Positions 57,167 through 64,000 of a stretch of DNA of 64,000 nucleotides are shown here, piece after piece. The DNA lies in contig NZ_KB235959.1 of assembly GCF_000332355.1 (NCBI RefSeq), positions 351,260 to 415,259 on the forward strand. Direction: 5' to 3'. Made by a program: the position numbers and the translations under genes. The DNA is from Baaleninema simplex PCC 7105. GTDB lineage: Bacteria > Cyanobacteriota > Cyanobacteriia > Cyanobacteriales > Geitlerinemataceae. Under the pieces are notes generated by a model that saw only the letters and a list, made by a program, of their open reading frames with translations, was not told the origin of the DNA and made no database searches. How positions within the stretch are numbered: the stretch's first letter is position 1; each line of letters begins with the position of its first letter.

Positions 57167-57268
57167 GATCGATCTTCCTCGCTGATACGTCGATATCGAG
57201 TGGCGATTATATCAAAGTTAAGGGGGGCGCGTTTCGGCCGGCCGCTACCAATCCCCCGAAAAACGCGC

Positions 57269-57297
57269 AAAAAAAAGGGAGAGCCGCAACTCTCCCC
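57269..57297 (-). terminator. intrinsic terminator after gatB
   Basis: On the minus strand GGGAGAG-TTGCGG-CTCTCCC is followed by a run of T (the A run at 57269-57276 on plus). It lies ~240 bp past the gatB stop and upstream of argJ on the same strand, so it separates the two. Confidence 0.75.
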
Positions 57298-57368
57298 GCC
57301 ATCAGGGTGCATCTACATACCATATTTTAATAGATTTGGGGTGAGGGGTCAAGCCCCTTTTTTTTGAT

Positions 57369-57514
57369 GTAGGGTGCGTGACTTGAAAAATCCGGTGTAA
57401 ATCCTGAGACCGAGAAATCGTCACGCACCGCCGATGTACACCGCCAACATACAAGGGTGCGTGACTTGAAAAATCCGGTGTAAATCCTGAGACCGAGAAA
57501 TCGTCACGCATCGA
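57369..57514. repeat. tandem pair of GGTGCGTGACTTGAAAAATC repeats
   Basis: Two near-identical copies (57369-57430 and 57452-57514) start GGGTGCGTGACTTGAAAAAT and end in GAGAAATCGTCACGCA. A third copy, slightly diverged, is at 2232. Their near identity suggests recent duplication. Confidence 0.85.
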
Positions 57515-57538
57515 CCCCATCACCCCCTCATCCCCTCA

Positions 57539-59038
57539 TCATTCCCCTTTCAGCTTGGGCGCCAGCAGTTGGTTGGTGAGTTTGGGGTCGGCGCGGCCGC
57601 TGGTGCGCTTCATGACTTGACCGACGAAAAAGCCTTGGAGTTTGGTTTTTCCGTTGCGGTACTGTTCCACTTTGTCCGGGTTGGCGGCGAGAAGTTCGTC
57701 GATAATCTTCTCGAGTTCGCTGGTATCGGAAATTTGGGTCATCCCCTTGGATTCGACTAATTCTTTGGCCGATCCGCCTTTTTCGAGCAGTTCGGGTAGA
57801 ATTTCTTTGGCAATTTTGCCGCTGATCGTGTTGTTTTCAATCAACTCGATGAGTTCGGCGAGAATTGCTGGTTTGAGGGCGATTTCCGTAATGCTGAGTT
57901 TGGTTTCGTTGGTGTACCCGGCGATGTCTCCCATAACCCAGTTCGCGGCTTGTTTGGCGGGTGCGCCAGCAGCTACGACCGCCTCGAAGTATTCGGCCAC
58001 GTCTCGTTCTTCAGTGAGGACTCGGGCGTCGTAAGCGGACAAGCCCCACTCTTTTTCGTAACGGTGGCGTTTTTCGGCGGGAAGTTCGGGAAGTTCGCCT
58101 TTCCAAGCCTCTCGCTGTTCGACGCTCACTTCAATGGGGCATAAATCGGGTTCGGGGAAGTAGCGGTAATCGCTCGACCCTTCTTTACTCCGCATACTAA
58201 TCGTTTGCTGGCTGTTTTCTTCCCACAGCCGCGTTTCTTGAACGATGGGTTCTCCCGTTTCCATGCACTCGAGTTGGCGTTCGATTTCGTAGTCGATCGC
58301 CTTTTGGATGGCGCTGAAGGAGTTCATGTTCTTGATTTCGACTTTGGTGCCGAACTCCTTCTGACCCACCGGACGGATGGAGATGTTCACGTCGCAGCGC
58401 AGCGACCCTTCTTGCATATTGCCGTCGCTGACCCCCAGGTAGCGCACGATGCGGCGCAGTTCTTGGCCGTATTCGGCGGCTTCTTTCCCCGATCGAATGT
58501 CCGGTTCCGAGACGATTTCGAGGAGGGCGATTCCCGCACGGTTGTAATCGACGAGGGAGTACGTCGAACCCGAGAGGCGATCGCTTCCAGCGTGGACGAG
58601 TTTTCCGGCGTCTTCTTCCATGTGCAGGCGCGTGATACCGATGCGCTTGCGGTAGGGTTCGCCGTCATCGCCGACGAGTTCGATTTCCAGCCAACCATGC
58701 TCGGCGATCGGTAAGTCGTACTGGGAAATCTGGTAGTTTTTAGGCAGGTCGGGATAAAAGTACTGTTTGCGATCGAATTTGCTGTATGGCGCGATCTGGC
58801 AGTTGAGGGCGAGACCAGTTTTCACGGCGTATTCGAGAACTTTCTCGTTGAGAACGGGCAACACCCCCGGCAATCCCATGCAAATCGGGTCGATGTTAGT
58901 GTTGGGGTCGGCACCGAATTGGGTTGAAGAGTCTGAAAAGATTTTGGTTTCGGTGCTGAGCTGGCAGTGAGTTTCTAGCCCGATAATGGCTTCGTACTCG
59001 GTTTTCGTCGGTGCGGCTACGGTCATGTCTGTTGCCAA
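57539..59038 (-). CDS. gatB: Asp/Glu-tRNA amidotransferase subunit B
   Basis: 499 residues. GatB of the GatCAB complex, which converts Glu-tRNA(Gln) to Gln-tRNA(Gln). Visible features: [20 protein letters not shown] (about 14-34), [31 protein letters not shown], and a C-terminal tRNA-binding domain ending in [16 protein letters not shown]. The start is shown at 59038 ([10 protein letters not shown]); 59026 (MTVAAP) is possible. A decayed IS200/605-type element lies just upstream. Confidence 0.95.
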   Translation of the reverse strand: MATDMTVAAPTKTEYEAIIGLETHCQLSTETKIFSDSSTQFGADPNTNIDPICMGLPGVLPVLNEKVLEYAVKTGLALNCQIAPYSKFDRKQYFYPDLPKNYQISQYDLPIAEHGWLEIELVGDDGEPYRKRIGITRLHMEEDAGKLVHAGSDRLSGSTYSLVDYNRAGIALLEIVSEPDIRSGKEAAEYGQELRRIVRYLGVSDGNMQEGSLRCDVNISIRPVGQKEFGTKVEIKNMNSFSAIQKAIDYEIERQLECMETGEPIVQETRLWEENSQQTISMRSKEGSSDYRYFPEPDLCPIEVSVEQREAWKGELPELPAEKRHRYEKEWGLSAYDARVLTEERDVAEYFEAVVAAGAPAKQAANWVMGDIAGYTNETKLSITEIALKPAILAELIELIENNTISGKIAKEILPELLEKGGSAKELVESKGMTQISDTSELEKIIDELLAANPDKVEQYRNGKTKLQGFFVGQVMKRTSGRADPKLTNQLLAPKLKGE

Positions 59039-59039
59039 T

Positions 59040-59405
59040 GGAATCGATTGACATCCTCACCGCCGAAAGAAGGACGGTGATTCCCAAACCGTTCGGCTGA
59101 CGCTCACGGCGAAGCCTCACGATTTGGGTTCCTGCTTCTGTCCCTCGCGGGTTTTTCGCAACAGCTCGACCGGGCGCAATGCCTTTCAAGTCTTCGCAGC
59201 TCTCGGAGCTTGCATCCGAGAGAACGAAGACTGCGTCTTAGCGTTCGCTCCACAGGCTGTAACGGTGTGTCCCACCGCCAAAATTCTAACTTAATTGGAG
59301 TGTGAGGCAAACTTACTAACTTGGTTTTCGTTAGGCAGTTTAACCACTTACGTCCATTGTACGGTAAAGCCGCCCTTCTAGGGCGGGGTTTTAGACCCAA
59401 AATTT
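59040..59405 (-). mobile_element. non-autonomous IS200/IS605-type element (PATE-like)
   Basis: On the minus strand a left-end hairpin CCGCCCT-AGA-AGGGCGG (about 59370-59387) is followed ~300 bp later by an end hairpin CACCGTCCTTCTTTCGGCGG (near 59060). The DNA just before the latter encodes LRPVELLRKTREGQKQEP, a C-terminal peptide I associate with cyanobacterial TnpB. Most of tnpB is missing, so this is a deletion derivative that keeps both ends and the presumed omega-RNA region. Confidence 0.7.
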
Positions 59406-59637
59406 TTGATAAAACTGCGTCTGCGCGAGAGTATGCTTCTTATTGTACCCCTTGCGGTCTCGCACGAGCGACGGGTCGAGGGAGAGTTCGACTCGAGGGA
59501 ATTCAAGTGTTAGAAAGGATATGGTTCGATCGCCCGTGAGAGCGATAGCGAACGATCGCCGATTTTTTTGACCCCCGTGGTAAAATCGAGCCACAGCATT
59601 TGTTTTTTTTAGTATCGATCTCTAAAACAAGTTAAGC

Positions 59638-60261
59638 ATGAACGAAATCACTCCAAACGAAATGCGAGAACGCCTCGGAAATATCGACCAAATTCGCGAT
59701 ATTTTGTTTGGCGATAAAACGCGGCAATACGAACGCAAATTCCAGCACCTCGAATCGGAAATTTCGACACTTCGTCACGACTTGACCGAGCAAATCGAGC
59801 GGTTGCGAAACGTTTTCACGACCGATCTGCGCTCGACGATCGATGCCATCGAGAAAAAAATCCAATATGTGAACACGTCTCTCGACGAAGAAAGCAACGA
59901 TTTAAGGAACCAACTCGGTTCGGTTGAAAGTCGTTTTTCGGGCAACTTAGTCGTCGTCGAAAAAACTTTAAAAAATCAGGTCAACGGACTGCAAGAAGAT
60001 CTCGTTGAAACCCGCGATCGCCTCGACGAAGACGTGCGATCGCTTAAGGTTCAAATTCTTGCCGAACTCAACAAGCGATCGCAAGATCTCCAAAGTGACA
60101 AAATGTCACGGGGAGACTTGGCCGAACTGCTGTTCGACGTCTGTATGCGAATCAAAGGAAACGACAGTGGAACCGACGCCTCGGACTCATCCAACGACAG
60201 CACCGCAGCACTATTTCTTCCCGAACGACAAAACGAGTACCACAGCGAACCCTCGGAATGA
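59638..60261 (+). CDS. coiled-coil protein, first gene of GTPase/OmpA operon
   Basis: 207 residues, mostly charged helix (about 25-150) with heptad patterning: QHLESEISTLRHDLTEQIERLRNVF and RFSGNLVVVEKTLKNQVNGLQEDLVETRDRL. A conserved-looking N terminus (MNEITPNEMRERLGNIDQIRDILFGDKTR) and SRGDLAELLFDVCMRIKG near 160-177 bracket the coil. The tail is acidic. No known domain was recognised. It overlaps the next gene by four bases (ATGA), so the products probably work together. Confidence 0.8.
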   Translation: MNEITPNEMRERLGNIDQIRDILFGDKTRQYERKFQHLESEISTLRHDLTEQIERLRNVFTTDLRSTIDAIEKKIQYVNTSLDEESNDLRNQLGSVESRFSGNLVVVEKTLKNQVNGLQEDLVETRDRLDEDVRSLKVQILAELNKRSQDLQSDKMSRGDLAELLFDVCMRIKGNDSGTDASDSSNDSTAALFLPERQNEYHSEPSE

Positions 60262-62495
60262 CCGCGCCCGAAAACCCGACGCCTCGATCGCCGCAACCCG
60301 ACACGGACGCAAACGACCCCATTGAGGCGTTGCGTCAGTTGTTGTTAGATCTCGGTGAAACCCCGCCATCAGCATCTGAGGAAAGCGAACCTTCTCCCCC
60401 CCCACGGCCGCGACGGCAAGAGAGCCTATCGCTGTCGAACTTGCCGCTACAGTCAGATACCCATCGCATCGAATCGCTTCCGCCAACTCCCTCCTCCAAG
60501 CGGCCGACGCCCGAAACTTCGACTCGGAAGACTTCTCCGCCGCCAACCCCTCAAACCCCCCCGCCATCAGACCCTTCGCCTGTCGAGCGAAACCTGCCCG
60601 TTTTAGCCGCCTCGGCCGATCTCGATCGCCTCGATCGCCTCGATCGCCAACTACAAGATCTCGAAGATCGCCTCGAGGAAGCCACGGGATCGATGGGGCC
60701 GCTGATGCCCATCGTCAAAGAAATTTTGTCGAGTCTCACTCCCGTCGAACTGCGAAACGAAGTGATTAACGCCCTCGTTCCCGCCATCGATCGCGTGATT
60801 CGCGAACGGGTTCAACAAAACCCCCACGCCATGCACCAAGCGATCGCCGACATTCTCCCCGGTGCCATCGCCGAAGAAATCGCCAACCGTCCCCAAAGCA
60901 TCGCCAACGCCCTCGGCCCCGAAATCGCTGCCGCCATTCGCCGCCAAATCGAACTCGATCGAGACGCCATTCGCGACGCCCTCGCCTCGGAAATTGGTCG
61001 CTTCATCAAAGCCCAAATCGAACTCGAACGAGACGCTATGGTCGATGCCCTCTACCCCGTCATCGGCAACACCATCGCTAAATACATGGCCGAAGCCGTT
61101 CGCGAAATTAACGCGAAGGTCGAAAACGCCCTCAGCTTTGAAGGAGTGCGCCGCAAAATCCGCGCCCGTATGCAAGGGGTATCCGAAGCCGAACTGATTT
61201 TACAAGAAGCCTTACCCTTCCGCGTCAAAGCCGCGTTTCTCATCCACAAAGGCTCGGGCTTGGTCATCAGCAACGCCCAAATTTCCCTCGACGACGAAGG
61301 ACTCGACGCCGATACCATCGCCGGGATGCTTACCGCCATTCGGAGTTTTGCCGCCGACTGCATCGTCCCCGCCGGCCAGGTTTCAGAACTATCCCAAATC
61401 GAATACGACACCTTCGACATCACTATGGAAGTGGCGGGGTACTGTTACCTGGCCCTCGTCAGCGAAGGGGTTCCTCCCAAGCAGTTTATCGAGCAGTTTC
61501 GCCAGACTCTCGGTTACATCGTGCAGAAATACGGCGACCCCATCGAACAATACGACGGCGACCCCGATACGATTCCCCCCGCTGTGGGCAACCGCGTACA
61601 AATGCTCGTCGAAGCTGCCAACACCACTAACACCGAAGACTCCCAACGTCACCCGCCGTTTTTACTGATTTTTTGTGGATTGCTGCTGCTAGGACTCGGG
61701 GCTTGGGGCATCCGTACCCTGTGGGTGGGACGGTGGATCGCCAAGGCACAGACGGCGTTGCAATCGACGCCAGAACTGGCGGTGTACCGTCTCGATGTCA
61801 GCGTCAAACGCAACGCCCTCGCGATCTCGGGGGAAGTGCCGACGCCGAGATTGCGCGATCGCGCCGAAGCCGTCGTCAGCGAAACTCTCCCCCAACGCCG
61901 CATTGACAACCGCATCGTAGCCGTCAACGTCCCGCCAGATCCCGACTCCATCAAAGCGGAAGTCGAACGGACGGCGGCTGCGGTCAACTCCTTAGAAAAC
62001 GTGGACGTTCGAGTTCAGTATGCTGACGGTCGCGTGTCAGTGTTCGGTGAAATTTCCGATGCGGCCACCGCCGGCCGCGTCAGTCGAGCTTTCGAGCAGA
62101 TTCCTGGGGTCGATCGCGTCGTGAACACTGCTCGCACGGACGAATCACCCGTTGAAGGTCGGTTGTATTTCGCCCCCGGTTCGTCCACGTTATCCTCGGA
62201 AAACCGACAAACGAAACTCGTGCCGTTAGCAGAGTTTTTGTTAGAGTTTTCTCAACTCCAGTTGACGGCGATCGGGCATACCGACCCCACCGGAACGCGA
62301 GAGGCCAACCAGAAACTCTCACTCGAACGAGCGAACGCGGTGAAAGCCGCCCTCGTCGAGTTAGGTGTCGCGCCCGATCGCATCCGCACTCAGGGATCGC
62401 CCGAACCGCCGCCTGACGTAGATGCTGGGCGATCGCCCCAATTGAGTCGGTGCGTTCGGTTTGAAGTATCGACACCCGAAACCGACAATCGGTAA
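60258..62495 (+). CDS. membrane protein with BON and OmpA domains
   Basis: 745 residues. Residues 1-115 are Pro/Ser/Glu-rich and disordered. About 120-300 is a helical region with repeated PAIDRVI/IADILPGAIAEEIA-like units. A globular part follows (about 310-460). One membrane helix lies at about 466-486 (PFLLIFCGLLLLGLGAWGI). Then come two BON-like domains (about 500-620) and a C-terminal OmpA domain (about 630-735) with TAIGHTDPTGTREANQKLSLERANAVKAAL, a peptidoglycan-binding pattern. It probably bridges cytosol, membrane and cell wall. The large cytosolic half and the GTPase neighbour suggest a signalling or anchoring device. Confidence 0.85.
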   Translation: MTAPENPTPRSPQPDTDANDPIEALRQLLLDLGETPPSASEESEPSPPPRPRRQESLSLSNLPLQSDTHRIESLPPTPSSKRPTPETSTRKTSPPPTPQTPPPSDPSPVERNLPVLAASADLDRLDRLDRQLQDLEDRLEEATGSMGPLMPIVKEILSSLTPVELRNEVINALVPAIDRVIRERVQQNPHAMHQAIADILPGAIAEEIANRPQSIANALGPEIAAAIRRQIELDRDAIRDALASEIGRFIKAQIELERDAMVDALYPVIGNTIAKYMAEAVREINAKVENALSFEGVRRKIRARMQGVSEAELILQEALPFRVKAAFLIHKGSGLVISNAQISLDDEGLDADTIAGMLTAIRSFAADCIVPAGQVSELSQIEYDTFDITMEVAGYCYLALVSEGVPPKQFIEQFRQTLGYIVQKYGDPIEQYDGDPDTIPPAVGNRVQMLVEAANTTNTEDSQRHPPFLLIFCGLLLLGLGAWGIRTLWVGRWIAKAQTALQSTPELAVYRLDVSVKRNALAISGEVPTPRLRDRAEAVVSETLPQRRIDNRIVAVNVPPDPDSIKAEVERTAAAVNSLENVDVRVQYADGRVSVFGEISDAATAGRVSRAFEQIPGVDRVVNTARTDESPVEGRLYFAPGSSTLSSENRQTKLVPLAEFLLEFSQLQLTAIGHTDPTGTREANQKLSLERANAVKAALVELGVAPDRIRTQGSPEPPPDVDAGRSPQLSRCVRFEVSTPETDNR

Positions 62496-62510
62496 CGTTC
62501 GAGAGAAGCA

Positions 62511-63035
62511 ATGACAGTCATATCTAGAAAAATTTGTATGGTCGGGGATTTTAGCGTCGGTAAAACCAGCTTGATTCGACGCTTTGTCGAAGAAAAATTC
62601 AGCGATCGCTACCTCTCGACCGTGGGTGTTAAAATTTCTCGCAAAGCCGTCGAAGTCGTACCGGAAGACGCAACAGAACCGAAGAAAATCCAGCTATTGA
62701 TTTGGGACTTAGAAGGACACACGAAGTTCAAATCCATCGCTCCGAGTTATTTACAAGGTGCCAAAGGCGCTCTCATCGTCGCCGACGTGACCCGAGGCGA
62801 AACCATCGAACGCATTCGCGACCACATCGATCTGTTTTTATCGGTCAATCCCCAGGGATGGACGATCGTGGCTCTGAATAAATCGGACTTAGCCAACGCC
62901 GACAAACTCGCTCACCTGCGACAAACTGTCGAAGCCAAACAGTACGAGCGTGTCGTTTCCATTTATTTGACTTCAGCCAAAACCGGCGATAACGTCGATA
63001 TCATCTTTCAGGAGATCGCGACGCTGACCTTGTAA
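62511..63035 (+). CDS. Ras/Rab-like small GTPase
   Basis: 174 residues. Motifs: GDFSVGKTSL (P-loop), an effector-like segment FSDRYLSTVGVKI, WDLEGHTKF (G3), NKSD (G4) and TSAKTG (G5). At the position of Ras Gln61 there is His (DLEGH), which in Ras lowers intrinsic hydrolysis, so this GTPase may need a helper. There is no lipid-tail Cys at the C terminus. It lies 15 bp after the OmpA gene, so both are probably cotranscribed. Similar prokaryotic GTPases (MglA, Rup) set polarity or control motility. Confidence 0.88.
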   Translation: MTVISRKICMVGDFSVGKTSLIRRFVEEKFSDRYLSTVGVKISRKAVEVVPEDATEPKKIQLLIWDLEGHTKFKSIAPSYLQGAKGALIVADVTRGETIERIRDHIDLFLSVNPQGWTIVALNKSDLANADKLAHLRQTVEAKQYERVVSIYLTSAKTGDNVDIIFQEIATLTL

Positions 63036-63160
63036 GCCGTAGCGATACCTCCGACCGATCTTCCAAGACCTGGCACAATAGAATTTAACGGCCGAAGACG
63101 GTCGGGCTTGCATCGGTCGACCGTTGCCCCTGTCATACCCATTTGCCTAGAGAACGCAAA

Positions 63161-63541
63161 ATGTCGAACGAGGACGCCAACACTTTCTCCCCACTCACGA
63201 CACGGGAGGCACTCATCGATATCGCAGCGTTGGACGAGCTGACGCTCGGCGATACCGAGTTTCAACAGGAGATTTTAGAAACCTACGTCGAAGATATGCC
63301 GACGTGCCTCGCCAAGCTCAAACAGGCGTTCGGCGATCGAAACTGGAACGACTTTGTTTCCCACGCACACCAAATTAAAGGGGCCAGTCGGACGGCTTGT
63401 GTCAAATCGATTCCAGACATTGCCGAACGACTCGAAGCTTGCGGAAGCGATCTCGAGGAAAACGAGATTCGCGGGTTAATTGAAAAGCTCGAAATCCTCA
63501 TCGATCGCGTGAGGGACTGCGCGCGAGATTGGGACACATGA
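63161..63541 (+). CDS. Hpt histidine-phosphotransfer protein
   Basis: 126 residues from the ATG at 63161 (MSNEDANTFSPL). Core Hpt motif: FVSHAHQIKGASRTACV, with the phospho-accepting His in HQIKG near residue 70. It is a phosphorelay shuttle without other domains. Its stop overlaps the start of the response regulator (ATGA), so the two form a pair. No histidine kinase is visible within the window. Confidence 0.88.
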   Translation: MSNEDANTFSPLTTREALIDIAALDELTLGDTEFQQEILETYVEDMPTCLAKLKQAFGDRNWNDFVSHAHQIKGASRTACVKSIPDIAERLEACGSDLEENEIRGLIEKLEILIDRVRDCARDWDT

Positions 63542-64000
63542 ACGACGAACGCCTCAAAGCCGACGCGAAATTGCTGGTCATCGAGGACGATGCGACGACT
63601 CGGTTGCTGCTGCGAAAAATTTTGCAGAAAGAAGGCTACGAGGTCGTTTTGGCGAAAAACGGGATCGAAGGTTTGGACAAGGCGATCGAGCTGAGTCCTT
63701 CGGTGGTGATTAGTGATTGGGTCATGCCGGGACTCGATGGCATTGAGGTTTGTCGTCGGTTGCGAGCGAACGCCGATTTGTCGGGGACGTTTTTGATTTT
63801 GTTGTCCTCCCGCGAAACCGTTTCCGATCGCGTTCAGGGACTCGATGCCGGGGCTGACGAGTTCCTCTCGAAACCCATCGATCCCAACGAACTGAAAGCT
63901 CGAGTCCGTGCGGGGTTGCGTCAGTACCAATTGCACCGCCAGCTTAGCGTCGCGAACAGTAATTTAGTCGAAACTCTGCAAAAACTCCAACAAGCCCAAG
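63538..64000 (+). CDS. response regulator receiver protein, 3' partial
   Basis: 154 residues are visible before the window ends. A complete receiver domain is present: LLVIEDDATTR (acidic pocket), VVISDWVMPGLDG (phospho-acceptor Asp near residue 57), LLSSRE and FLSKPIDPNEL (Lys). A helix with coiled-coil character (RQLSVANSNLVETLQKLQQAQ) begins before the cut. This resembles the linker before a PP2C, GGDEF or kinase output domain, which is not visible. It partners the Hpt gene. Confidence 0.9.
   Translation, partial: MNDERLKADAKLLVIEDDATTRLLLRKILQKEGYEVVLAKNGIEGLDKAIELSPSVVISDWVMPGLDGIEVCRRLRANADLSGTFLILLSSRETVSDRVQGLDAGADEFLSKPIDPNELKARVRAGLRQYQLHRQLSVANSNLVETLQKLQQAQ

Overview
The window is a cyanobacterial chromosome segment, most likely from a filamentous, non-model species. 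It carries phosphoribulokinase, an FtsH2-type thylakoid protease, PsbM, a CyanoP-like lipoprotein, a carotenoid isomerase/desaturase-family enzyme and an RbcR-type LysR regulator. It is also full of the HIP1 octamer GCGATCGC and of the short tandem repeats typical of cyanobacterial intergenic regions. No rRNA or tRNA gene was seen. Both ends of the window cut genes.

Layout. 1-4.8 kb: the 3' part of a large adhesin/CHAT-protease gene, prfC and an MtnX-like phosphatase. 4.9-6.5 kb: no credible protein gene, but four tandem, diverged copies of a roughly 350-nt element whose helices are kept by compensatory changes, so a probable array of structured RNAs. 6.7-30.7 kb: mostly housekeeping and photosynthesis genes: DUF4278, lipA-rdgB, thioesterase, tandem UspA, psbM with a 2Fe-2S ferredoxin, a TolC-type porin, a divergent CobQ, a SNF2 helicase with a SWIM partner, a LysR regulator, an orphan structured element, prk, ftsH, a class V aminotransferase, rnc and rnpB (with a repeat hairpin inside), and an HD hydrolase. 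30.8-36.9 kb: an accessory, partly AT-rich stretch with an ISL3-type insertion that splits a small conserved gene, an AT-rich membrane protein, a NADAR protein and a TnpB element. 37-45.4 kb: a MoeB-rhodanese with a JAMM peptidase, a peptidoglycan-binding protein, DUF1232, an ISKra4-type insertion in the end of a MazF-like toxin, pheT and a GNAT. 45.4-50 kb: a decayed gene interrupted by a small ISKra4-like MITE, ribD, and an IS4-type element sitting in a pyrimidine repeat. 50-59 kb: CyanoP, maf, CrtISO-like, rsmB, codA, argJ, gatB. 59.6-64 kb: a compact operon of coiled-coil protein, BON/OmpA membrane protein, Ras-like GTPase, Hpt protein and response regulator.

Functional links. The ferredoxin and psbM genes are on one strand 46 nt apart. 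lipA/rdgB overlap, as do the toxin/antitoxin pair, the coiled-coil/OmpA pair and the Hpt/response-regulator pair, so each is probably cotranscribed. prk lies just downstream of an RbcR-type regulator on the opposite strand. Insertion boundaries could be read to the base at several loci. In three of them the pre-insertion gene can be rebuilt from the target duplication.

The strongest candidates for something undescribed are the tandem structured-RNA array (4.97-6.47 kb), the structured element upstream of prk, and the GTPase/OmpA/Hpt operon. All functional names rest on reading motifs by eye; no database search was run.
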